From Jacaranda mimosifolia (taxonomy: Eukaryota; Streptophyta; Magnoliopsida; Lamiales; Bignoniaceae), in the NCBI GenBank assembly GCA_018894105.1, contig CM032122.1, positions 35,061,404 to 35,125,403 of the forward strand: 64,000 nt of DNA. The letters are read 5' to 3'. Shown here piece after piece: positions 19,861 through 31,736 of this stretch. A program made the translations under genes and the position numbers. Each line of letters opens with the position of its first letter. The stretch's first letter is position 1. The notes under the pieces are model-generated. The model was not told the origin of the DNA, made no database searches, and saw only the letters and a list, made by a program, of their open reading frames with translations.

Positions 19861-22706
19861 TGTTGTACTTATTTCTTGTCTATTTTATCATGTTTAGGGT
19901 TTTTATTCCCTTTTTAGTTGTTAAACACTTGAACCCAATTGATATATATGATTTTTGTTGTGAGATGGGAAGTTTTTTATTTGTACTTGAAAGGCATGAA
20001 AATTGTACTTCACTTTTTTGAGGTTTATACTTCTTTTTACTTGAAATGATACGGTAAAATTATCTGAAAGTAGTGGTATATTATTTGTTGTATAAAACAT
20101 CCAAGCTTGCAGTACACATTAAGCAAAAGTATAGTATATAATCTATGTAACTGCAGTATATTTTAGAAGCAAATGTAGTATAAACATTCAAACGTGCAGT
20201 ACACATTAAGCAAAAGTGTAGTATATAATATGTGTAACTGCAGTACATTTTAAAACATTTGTAGTACAAAATATTCAAAGCTGCAGATTAAATGAAATTA
20301 TAGTATATAATTTGTGTGCATTCAGTATATTTTAGAAGCATCTATAGTACAAAAGCATTAAAGTATGCAATATACATTAACTGAAAATATAGTATATAAT
20401 TTGTGTATATGTAGTACAAAACATTTAAGTTTGTAGTATAAATTAAATGAAAGTGTAGTATATAATCTGTGTCAAGAGGAGCTAAACTCATGCGGTGCAA
20501 AAAAGATATCAGAGTTGAGTTGGGGCACCGCATACACTTCAAGTCCTTGTGTATGTGTTGACGAGGACGTCAACGGATCGAGTGGGGGAGAATGTCATGG
20601 GTCGCTCATTGGAGAAGAATTGCGACCGTGACTTGAAGGAGCATTAGGAGCGACAAGGCATTGTCGGCTCACCCGATAAGGCGAAAAAAGGCCCATGAGC
20701 AGAGACTCTTACGAGGTGCTGTTTGAAAAACTGTTTCAATGGCATATTCCTTGAGTTATGAGGATGCTTCCCACCAAGTTTGAAGTAATTCCGTGTTCGT
20801 TTGGGCACCGGACATTGAGGGCAACCTAGAGCGGTCTTACTGCACGCAGGTAGTGCAAAGATGCATTGAGCAGAGTGTCTTGGAAAAGGAATTTTGTGAA
20901 ACTGTTTTAGTGGGGTGTTCCTTGAGGTGTTGGCAACGTTCCCACCAAGTTTCACCAGTAGACGGTTCCGTTTGGATAGGAAATGGCGAAGATCTTTAGA
21001 ATGCGGCAGTGCAGTGGCATTGCTGTAATTCCAGCTTATTGCGAAGGAAATTACTGTTCTATGGAGAATCGGACGGGGCTGGAATTTTGTGGAGTTAATG
21101 TATAAGCCGAGAGCTATCCAACGGTTCAAGCAGCAAGTGATTTGGACACTGGGAGAGGAAGTTGCGAAAATGTAGTACAAAACATTCAAGCCTATAGATT
21201 TAAATGAAATTATAATATATAATCTGTGTACATGCAGTATATTTTAGAAGCATTTGTAGTACAAAAATATTCAAGCGTACAGTATACATTAACTAAAAAT
21301 ATAGTATATAATCTGTGTATCTGCAGTACATTTTAGAAGCAACTGTAGTACAAAATATTTAAGCCTGCAGTATACATTAAATGAAAGTGTAGTATATAAT
21401 CTCTGTAACTGCAATACATTTTATAAATAAATGTAGTATAAATATTTATGCTTGCAGTTCATATCAGGCAAAAGTGTAGCATATAATCTATGTAACTGCA
21501 GTACATTTTAGAAGCATCTGTAGTACAAAATATTCAAACATGTAGATTAAATTAAATTATAATTTAATATTTGTATATATGGAGTACATTTTAGAAGCAT
21601 CTGTAGTACAAAAATATTCAGACATGTAGTATATATTAACTAAAAATGTAGTATATAACATGTGTATCTATAGTACATTTTAGAAGCAACTGCAGTACAA
21701 AATATTTAAGCCTATAGGGTTTGAATCATACTTTGTATGTACATACATATGTAAATTGAGCATACTTTGTTTATAATATTATTTTGTATGTAAGTATAAT
21801 TTTCCATCAAATATTTATAATATTTTTATTTCAGTACAATATGAGGGAAATGAATTACAAATGTAGAACGAACAAAGTATAAATGGTGTTATGTTGAAGT
21901 ACACTTCAATTCAATTGAAATCGAGCAATGAGTTTGAGTACAATATGATGGAAATAAAGTACAAATATAGAACAAACAAAGTATAAATAGTGTTATGTTG
22001 AAGTACAATTCAATTAAATTGAAATCGGACAGTGAATTTGAGTACAATATGATGAAAATTAAGTACAAACGTAGAACAAATAAAGTATAAATGATGTTAT
22101 GTTGAAGTACACTTCAATTAAATTGAAATCGAACAGTGAATTTGAGTACAATATCATAGAAATGAAGTACAAACATAAAACAAACAAAGTATAAATGGCG
22201 TTATGTTGAAGTACACTTCAATTAAATTGAAATTAGGAAGTGAATTGAGTACAATATGATGAAAATAAAGTACAAATATAGAACAAACAAAGTATAAATG
22301 GTGTTATGTTAAAGTACACTTCAATTCAATTGAACCGGACAATAAATTTGAGTAAAATATGATGAAAATGTAGTACAAATGTAGAACAAACAAAGTATAA
22401 ATGGTGTTATGTTGAAGTACACTTATTGCAATTAAATAATTAGTCTCCAATAATTGTAGTGATGGTCAAATACAATATTTTGAGATTATCGAATAAGGTG
22501 AAATACGTATTTGTACGGGTTATAGGGTGGATATTATTGTCAAATGCTCATTTATTTACATATTTGAAAGCATAAGTATTCTTTACATTACTGCGATTGA
22601 TAACATTCATTCGTTCAATATTAGTGGTTAACACTTTAAAACTTTAATATTATTTTATTCATATAATAAATATTACACACATTTTTAGAATTTGATTATT
22701 AATTAC
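19800..22706 (-). repeat. MULE-B hairpin, left arm (original orientation)
   Basis: About 2,907 bp matching the reverse complement of MULE-A from about 15060 down to 11830. It pairs with 22802-25671. The outer breakpoint is at ATCGAAAGAAAC (19800), the inner one at TTATTAATTAC (22706). It carries arrays 3 and 4 and a gypsy fragment. Confidence 0.88.
20469..21175 (+). mobile_element. Captured gypsy fragment, MULE-B left-arm copy
   Basis: Second copy of the segment described at 13671-14362, here with the gypsy sense strand on plus. TGTGTTGACGAGGACGTCAA, GAGTGGGGGAGAATGTCATG and the following LTR-like sequence are all readable. Both edges lie in array 4 at the same place as in MULE-A, so it was inherited from a common ancestor rather than inserted three times. 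Confidence 0.65.
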
Positions 22707-22801
22707 TGAGACTTAAAAATCAAATCATGGAACAAATTTCAATTCAACAATATTAGTAAAAATATTAAGAAATGGAGTACATAATGGCCGAAATGAAATA
22801 T
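22707..22801. repeat. MULE-B hairpin spacer (loop)
   Basis: 95 bp separating the arms. It corresponds to MULE-A at about 11740-11835 in reverse complement (end of array 2 and the AT-rich segment after it). It is therefore contiguous with the left arm in the ancestral order, and the right arm is the added copy. Confidence 0.85.
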
Positions 22802-25671
22802 GTAATTAATAACTAAACTCTAAAAATGTGTGTAATATTTATTATATGAATAAAATAATATTAAAGTTTTAAAGTGTTAACCACTAATGTTGAACGAATA
22901 AATGTTATCAATCGCAGTAATGTAAAGAATACTTATGCTTTCAAAGATGTAAAAAAATGAGCATTTGGCAATAATATCTACCCTATAACCCGTACAAATA
23001 CGTACTTCACCTTATTCGATAATCTCAAAATATTGTATTTGACCATCACTACAATTATTGGAGACTAATTATTCAATTGCAATAAGTGTACTTCAACATA
23101 ACACCATTTATATTTTATTTGTTCTACATTTGTACTACATTTTCATCATATTTTACTCAAATTCATTGTCCGGTTTCAATTGAATTGAAGTGTACTTTAA
23201 CATAACACCATTTATACTTTATTTGTTCTATATTTGTACTACATTTTCATCATATTGTACTCAATTCACTTCCTGATTTCAATTTAATTGAAGTGTACTT
23301 CAACATAACACCATTTATACTTTGTTTGTTTTATGTTTGTACTTCATTTCTATGATATTGTACTCAAATTCACTGCTCGATTTCAATTAAATTGAAGTGT
23401 ACTTCAACATAACACCATTTATACTTTGTTCGTTCTACATTTGTAATTCATTTCCCTTATATTGTACTATAATAAAAATATTATAAATATTTGATGGAAA
23501 ATTATACCTACATACAAAATATAAACAAAGTATGCTTCAATTTACATATGTATGTATATAGAAAGTATGATTCAAACCCTATAGGCTTAAATATTTTGTA
23601 CTACAGTTGCTTCTAAAATGTACTATAGATACACATATTATATACTACATTTTCAGTTAATATATACTACATGCCTGAATGTTTTTGTATTACAAATGCT
23701 TCTAAAATGTACTACATATATACAAATATTAAATTATAATTTAATTTAATCTACATGCTTGAATGTTTTGTACTACAGATGCTTCTAAAATGTACTGCAG
23801 TTACATAGATTATATGCTACACTTTTGCCTAATGTGAACTGCAAGCATAAATGTTTATACTACATTTGTTTATAAAATGTATTGCAGTTACAGAGATTAT
23901 ATACTACACTTTCATTTAATGTATACTGCAGGCTTAAATATTTTGTACTACAATTGCTTCTAAAATGTACTGCAATTACATAGATTATATGCTACACTTT
24001 TGCCTAATGTGAACTGCAAGCATAAATATTTATACTAGATTTGTTTATAAAATGTATTGCAGTTACAGAGATTATATACAACACTTTCATTTAATGTATA
24101 CTGCAGGCTTAAATATTTTGTACTACAGTTGCTTCTAAAATGTACTGCAGATACACAGATTATATACTATATTTTCAGTTAATGTATACTGCACGCTTGA
24201 ATATTTTTGTACTACAGATGCTTCTAAAATATACTGCATGTACACAGATTATATATTATAATTTCATTTAAATCTATAGGCATGAATGTTTTGTACTTCA
24301 TTTTCGCAACTTTCTCTCCCGGTGTCCAAATCACTTGCTGCTTGAACCATTGGATAGCTCTCGGCTTATACATTAACTCCACAAATTTCCAGCCCCGTCT
24401 GATTCTCCATGGAACAGTAATTTCCCTCGCAATAAGCTGGAGTTACAGCAATGCCACTGCACCGCTGCATTCTAAGGATCTTCGCCGTTTCCTATCCAAA
24501 CGGAACCATCTACTGGTGAAACTTGGTGGGAACGTTGCCAACACCTCAAGGAACACCTCACTGAAACAGTTTCACAAAATTCCTTTTCCAAGACACTCTG
24601 CTCAATGCATCTTTGCACTATCTGCGTGTAGTAAGACCGCTCTAGGTCGCCCTCAATGTTCGGTGCCCAAACGGACACGGAATGACTTCAAACTTGGTGA
24701 GAAGCATCCTCATAACTCAAGGAATATGCCATTGAAATAGTTTTTCAAACTGCACCTCATAAGAGTCTCTGCTCATGGGCCTTTTTCGTCTTATCGGGTG
24801 AGTCGATAATGCCTTGTCGCTCCTAATGCCCCTTCAAGTTATGGTCGCAATTCTTCTCCAATGAGCGACCCATGACATTCTCCCCCACTCGATCCGTTGA
24901 CGTCCTCGTCAACACATACACAAGGACTCGAAGTGTATGCGGTGCCCCAACTCAACTCTGATCTCTTTTTTGCACCGGATGAGTTTAGCTCCTCCTTACA
25001 CAAATTATATACTACACTTTCATTTAATGTATACTACATGCTTAAATATTTTGTACTATAGATACACAAATTATATACTACATTTTCAGTTAATGTATAC
25101 TGCATGCTTTAATGCTTTTGTACTATAGATGCTTCTAAAATATACTGCATACACACAAATTATATACTATAATTTCATTTAATCTGCAGTTTTGAATATT
25201 TTGTATTACAAATGCTTTGAAAATGTACTGCAGTTACACATATTATATACTACACTTTTGCTTAATGTGTACTGCAAGCTTGAATGTTTATATTACATTT
25301 GCTTCTAAAATATACTGTAGTTACACAGATCATATACTACACTTTTGCTTAATGTGTACTGCAAGCTTGGATGTTTTATACAACAAATAATATACCACTA
25401 CTTTCAGATAATTTTACCGTATCATTTCAAGTAAAAAGAAGTATAAACCTAAAAAAAGTGAAGTACAACTTTCATGCCTTTCAAGTACAAATAAAAAACT
25501 TCCCATCTCACAACAAAAATCATATATATCAATTGGGTTCAAGTGTTTAACAACTAAAAAGGGAATAAAAACCCTAAACATGAGAAAATAGACAAGAAAT
25601 AAGTACAACACTGAAAAATCACAGACATTTAAAATTGTAAATGCAGAAAACATATATTTGTTTCTTTCGAT
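22802..25671 (+). repeat. MULE-B hairpin, right arm (added inverted copy)
   Basis: About 2,870 bp, a reverse-complement copy of the left arm with scattered substitutions and differences in the number of minisatellite units. It ends at GTTTCTTTCGAT (25671) and continues abruptly into array 1 sequence. The junction gives the duplication breakpoint. Confidence 0.88.
24302..25002 (-). mobile_element. Captured gypsy fragment, MULE-B right-arm copy
   Basis: Third copy of the 13671-14362 segment, in the same plus-strand orientation as in MULE-A and inverted relative to 20469-21175. It begins TTTCGCAACTTTCTCTCCCG. It has its own substitutions, so the inverted duplication is not very recent. Confidence 0.65.
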
Positions 25672-26067
25672 GAAGTACAAAAGAAAATATAATTTCATAA
25701 AATAAAAGTACAATTTTAGATAAAGTGAAGTACAATTTCAGAACGCTTGAAGTATAAAGTCATAGCAACTGCAGAATATTTTGGTTAATCGATAAATATA
25801 ACACTTAAAGTATATAACTTCAATAAATCGAGTACAATCTTTGATAAAATGAAGTATAATTTCAGAAAATCAAAAGTATAATTTTATATAGAAGACGTAT
25901 AGTTTAGGAACACTTCAAGTATAAACCGCTAGAAGTTGCAGTACAATTTTGGATAATCAATTAGTAGAACACTTGAAGTATAAAACTTACATAACAGAGT
26001 ACAATTTCAGAACACTTCAAGTACAAAACTTTACAAACTGCAGTACAACTTAGATTTTGTAGAAGTA

Positions 26068-26301
26068 TTACCTTAAACCATCACTGCTATTCTTTGCACT
26101 GCTGCTTAATTCATCATTTCGGTTTATCAAGATGTCAACAATGTTCATATTCAATGTCAAATGCAGTAAGACCATATTCATGACACCGTTATCATTAGTC
26201 AAACTCACGTACAATCTTTGATGTGGAGCTATGTATTGCAAACTGAAGTGTTCGGCGTTGATTTCACTCCATTCTCTTGCGAGGTTAATGTACATGTCCA
26301 T
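26068..26301 (-). pseudogene. MULE-B transposase N-terminal fragment
   Basis: 77 residues starting MDMYINLAREWSEINAEH, aligned end to end with 9228-9461 of MULE-A without a frameshift. Beyond it the sequence passes into GTAC-rich repeats. The rest of the transposase is absent. Confidence 0.55.
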
Positions 26302-26739
26302 TAACTTGACTAAACACTCCTACTTCACTACTTGTTGACATTGTTGGAAAAATATAAGAAACCCAGAAGCAACTGAGAAAAAGAAGAAACTCAAAAATGA
26401 TGAAAATAAAAAGAGAAGAAGACAATTCAGATGTCGAGTTGGTGGTTGTTGGCTCTGACGTTATTCTTGTTCCTACCGTGGAGCTTGTTGTGTTTTTTCT
26501 GTTCTTTCTGTTTCTGGTAATGAGCGTATGATATGATTTACTGTTTGCTTATCGGATGGAGAAGAAGTGAGAAAAAATGAATGAAAAATATGATACTTAA
26601 GGGCATTTTTGTCAAATCAAATGAGTAGGGAGTAATCTCTAAAAATTTAACAAAACTAAGGAGTTTGTTCTAACAAAAAACAAGTGGGGACTGGTCACCA
26701 AATTGAAAAGTGCATTTGGTACTTTTCAATAAGTGTCCC

Positions 26740-26748
26740 ATAATTATA
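26740..26748. repeat. MULE-B target-site duplication, right
   Basis: ATAATTATA directly after the terminal GTGTCCC; identical to 19387-19395. Confidence 0.9.
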
Positions 26749-27865
26749 AGTTTAATTATATTTATATCAATATATCAATTTATATATAATATGTGTGTAT
26801 ATATGTGTGTCATATAAATTATATCACATATTTGAAACTTAAATTGTGTGTGGCGGGGTGGGGTTAGGAATTTTAATTTATGTTTAAATTTAATTAAATT
26901 ATTTTAAATATGTGAGTTAAAATAATATTGTTAACTTAATTTAGTTATGTTTTTTGTGTGATTTTATTATATGTTTATTATCCTGCTTTGGAAGAATGAA
27001 TTATTAGAGAATGTGAAAATTGTGTTAAGGAATGTGATTAATTTTTGATTATATTTTGGGGAATAGTTAAAAATTAGTTTTGGATAATTTTTGTATGTTT
27101 GTTTATGTTTTTGAGGAAGGCATTTTAAACTGTAGGAGTCAAATCAATATTTTTTTTTGAATTTTTGGGATAAAAATAAAATTGAGTGATTTTTTATCCT
27201 TAGAATAATAATAAAATATATATGATGTGTACATATAATATATGCATGTATATATTGAAAAATGGGAAAGTTTTGAAAATAATGAAAGATAATAGAGGAT
27301 ATTTTGAGATTTTTTTAAAAGAAAAATGATGATATGTAATATATAAATATAAATATAAATAGATGTGTATATATAAATTATATTATATATTTAAAATTAA
27401 AAAAAAATGACAAAATGCCGTCTCTAGATAAACTGAAGAAATTCAAATGGGAATCGATTATAAAAATAAAACATAGTTTGGGCATTTAACTCCAAATTAC
27501 CGATACAAAATTCACAAAACACAAAAAAAATTATAAATAAGAATTTTAAGTTTACAAGCAATATAAAATATTTAAATTTTAAAACCCAGAAAGAAAATCT
27601 AACAAAGAAAACAATTAAAGTGGAAATAGAAAAAAAAAAAGTGAGATTAGGAAAAATAAAAAAATAACAATAAAAAGGAGGAGAACAGAAGTGAAGAACA
27701 AGGTAAATTCAAGTGGAACGGAACCGCTTTTGCCAGAGTTGCCAGCAGATTACTGCAGACCATCTACATCCCACAACTGAATCGAGGGGAGGATTCCCAA
27801 TCTAAAATCTTATCAAGGGTTTTTCATTAAATTCCCACGAATTATTATTATCAATTTAGGCGTAA
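26749..27865. other. Intergenic between MULE-B and ELM1
   Basis: AT-rich. 26950-27130 resembles the interior of the MITE at 38068-38340 (GTGAAAATTGTGTTAAGGAATG, ATTATATTTTGGGGAATAG). 27400-27500 (TGACAAAATGCCGTC, GGGCATTTAACTCCAAATTACC) looks like the end of another decayed DNA element. The GC content rises from about 27700, probably the ELM1 promoter and leader. No clear TATA box. Confidence 0.4.
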
Positions 27866-30800
27866 ATGAAGCCAATTAGGCTTCCGGAGCCCCCAGGGAG
27901 CCCGCAATCGATCGGCGGAGTGCCTGATATTTTCGAGGGCGGGGTTTATGGCGTCATCCGGCGCGCCGTCATAATCGGAAACGGTTTTCTATCTTCCGAA
28001 AACCAGAGCATCGGATTGGTTCGCGCCCTTGGCTTATCTGAAAAGCAAACTCTATATGTAAGTCCCCGCTTCTCTTTGTAATTTTCCCTTTTTTTTTTTT
28101 TTTTTTTGGTGTGTGTGTATGTGTTGGGGGGGGGGGTGTTTATTAGTTCTGTCGTGGGTTGACTGAGCAGTGAAAATCCGGGAGATGATTAGTTTGAAGT
28201 CATAATTCATTGTTTGTAGGTTATAGTTTTGCCCTAAGGGTATGCATGCATCTGATTGCCTCTATCGAATGTGATTTGTGCTGATATTTTGAGGATTGGG
28301 CAAAAAATATGTTGAATTATTGGATGGTTAGATGTTTCTGCTTCTTTCTTTATGGGGGATTAGTAATTAAAATTGATCTAACAATTTTGGAAGTGAAGTA
28401 TCTTTCTTTTTGTTTCTGCAGTGCCTGGTTTCAGATTTTTTCACCAATTTTAGTGAATAGCATGCCTGGATTAGTTGTTTTGGAAGTTCTTATGGAGATA
28501 AACAGGGAAAATGAGTTAAATGATGTTCATTCTTGTTTACCACAACTTAAAGATGAGTTAAATGTTGTTCATTCTTATTTACCACAACTTAAAATTGCAC
28601 AATTTGAAACCTTTTGGAGAATTTCTTTTTTCTTTTTCAATTAAAAGGTGGTGAAAAGAAGAAAAATTGTTTTTCACCTTTCTTTTACTGACTTCTTCTT
28701 GAGTTAATGCAAATAAGCAGGAAGTGGCCAAGAAAAACCCTCATGTCCTGAGAAAATGTTTTCTGTTTATGAATTCTGAAACTCTTCGCTTAATATCTTT
28801 TCTATGCTTACTGGTAATGCCAACTTTTTTTGTGCTTACCCCTCATTCAGTAGACTGGAAAAATTTGCTGAAGCAGCCTTGTTCTAGTTAAGGATGTTTC
28901 TGAAAATATTAATTAAAAGTTTTTTTTTCTTCTTTCCTTGTGGAGATGATCTCTCCTTTTAATTGCTACCTTCAATCCCTTCTTCTCTCTGTGGCACGAC
29001 TTCCATGATCTATGAAGTAACATACAAGCTTCTGTTTGAGAGTATGCTTGAAACTGGGCCATGTTCACTATCTAATATAGGAGAATCCATGATTAATTTA
29101 TTTTAAAACTTTATATTTGAGTTGATTGTGAGCTGTCTGCTGCTTATGTTGTTCAGAGGGTTACGAGACCGACAGGAGGAATCAATGAGTGGCTACACTG
29201 GCTCCCAGTTTCTCTCCATAAAAAGTTGTACCATATCATTAGCTGGATATATGGGTATTCACGAATTCTGATTTCTAGAAGAGGGAGAAAACTAGTGCCT
29301 TCGCCTAGGGAGAATGGTGTCAGCGCAGGCTTGTCATCAGTACTGGAAGCTGATGTAAAGAGTATTGTCAGAATGGCTAAAGAAGCTTTTGAACAGTAAG
29401 TTTCAACACCCCCCCTCCCTTTCCTCTCTTTTCTTTTAGACTATCCATGGATATTGTGTACCAAGTCAGTTGTATGTCCAGAATTGCCTTTTTATTTTGG
29501 AGGAATAATGAAACATTTCCATCCTGAGGAAATATTTTTTAAAATTCTTTTGAGAAGATTTCCTCAGGGAATGGAGAATATATGGGGAAAAAATTTTTTG
29601 TTTGGATGAGTGAGTTGCAAAAGTTTGACCAATTGAGTTGATAGGTTGATTTGACATTTTATTCTGAGAAAACATGTTTGGTTTACTTGTTTTTAAATGT
29701 AAAAAGAAATAGTATTAGCTGAAAATAGGGTTCAGGATTCGTTGTAGGGTTTGAAAATAGATTTTCTATATGGAAATGTTTTAGCAAACTTTTTCTGGAA
29801 ATATTCCAGACCAAACACTTTTTATTTTTGGGGGATTGAAATATGTTGGGGGAATTGAATGTAAGCATAGCATTCTGTTGAAATAAATCTAATGTGCTAG
29901 GGTTACGATAACGATGCTACTGATTTGTAGAACTAGAACATGAATTACTTAAATAGGATTCATCTTAAATTTTTTCAAAAGCCACATTCTTAAAGGTCTG
30001 ATTGTTCACATTTCTAGCTTATTGGGTGAACATCCAAATTAGAATAGCATATTTTTCTACAACTATCAAATTGTCTAATTATGTTGATTTAGATGTTGAT
30101 GCTTTTTGTGACCCTTTTTCATGGTTAAAGATGAATGCTTTATGTGAGAGGTTTTTTTCTTTTGAATACATTATCAAAAGTGTCATTCAGAATTGAAATT
30201 CGCTGAAGCAATATTAATGGGTATGTTGCAATCTGAATATGATGTAGATTAGCAGTCAAAAGTGATGGAGAATTTGACAGAAATTTCCTTTGCGCTTAAA
30301 AAATTCCATATCTAGGTATTGTTGAGCTGAACATGCATTTTTTTGTGTATCAATGAAAGGTAATTTTCGTGATTTGTTACAAGAACCTATTGAATAAAAT
30401 CACTGCACTGCCTTAATGGTAGAGGCGCTGGGGGAGGGTAGGGAAGCTTTTGCGGAATAAAATAAAAGGAGACAGCCGCCATGAAAGTAAAATCAACAAA
30501 ACTAGGCGTTCGCACTTCACTCAAAATGGCAATGACACTTTGTTATGTGCATTATTCTCTTTTCTGCTGAAAGTTAAGTGAATGATCATATTCTCTATTA
30601 CATAACTTTTGATGTTGGTCAATGGAGTTGATGCTACGCATGTAAATTTTGTTTACGAAGGAAAAGTCATTAGCATTTTTGGTTTATAAGATTCCACCAA
30701 ACCATTACATTTGGAATATAAAGTTGTTACCTCAAAGGAGAATTTCTTTCATGTATTTTTGTGGGTGGGAAAATCTCTTTATTGTTATGCTCATAAGGAT

Positions 30801-31705
30801 ATTAATTGTTTATGTGCATGTCTCGATCATATTTATAGATGAGAAATAACATTTTAACCTCTTTCTAGGAATGGTCCACTACTTGTGGTTGCATCTGGCA
30901 GAGATACCATTTCAATTGCAAGCTCTATAAAAAGATTAGCATCTGAAAATGTGTTTGTCGTCCAGGTTTGTACGTTGCCCTCGTACTTTCAAGTCACAGC
31001 TAAGAATATTTGATTGCATTCGGCATATTCTTGTGACAGTAAAGAACATTTTATCTCAATAATGAAATAGAATTAATAAAATGGTCGCATTGAGAAGTTT
31101 TGGTGATGTCCTTTTGCCACTCTGACCTATTTTGATTTTCTGCTTATATCTTTGAATTCTTGTAGGACTAATGATGCAGCAATCAAATACTCTATAAATC
31201 TAGCCCCTGCTGTGTAAACACTTTGAGTGTTCTCTCTAATATATTGGCTTAAAGTTGGATATTTGAAATCAGAGTCGAGTAGAACTTAATAATGACATTT
31301 ACACCTGGAAATTCCATTCCTGCATTTCTTCTGCAAATTTGCCATTTGACTTATAACTCTTCTGTCTACTACTACAACTTTCAAGTTGGGAGATGAACTA
31401 ATTTTCTCCTTTTAATTAAAATTCTGGTGAAAAATTAGTTTCCTTAGTTTTCATATATATATATATATGTATGTATATGTATTGGCTAATAAACAATTAA
31501 TCTTTAAAGGATTTTGGATAGCCTATTTTCATTTATCCAGCATGTGGTGGTTGATAAAGCATCCTAGGCCTTAATGGATATTTCTGAGTGCTTTGTTAAT
31601 ATTTTTTTGTGAGCTGAAACAGATCATTACCAATTACAAATTATGAATTTTCTGATTATATTTATATTATATGAAAATATTACACTTTCATTTTCTTTTC
31701 TTTTC

Positions 31706-31736
<31 letters not shown>

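Larger units (their letters stand above)
19396..26739 (-). mobile_element. MULE-B, rearranged Mutator-like element with internal inverted duplication
   Basis: A 7,344-bp relative of MULE-A, inserted in the opposite orientation with its own perfect 9-bp duplication. Read on the minus strand from 26739 it has the GGGACACTTATT terminus, the transposase N-terminal fragment (26301-26068), a short piece of array 1, then an extra inverted copy of the right half (25671-22802), a 95-bp spacer, the normal right half (22706-19800), and the CAGTTAATTAG terminus at 19396. Compared with MULE-A it lacks the zinc-knuckle fragment and nearly all of array 2. The result is a palindrome with arms of about 2.9 kb. 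Confidence 0.88.
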
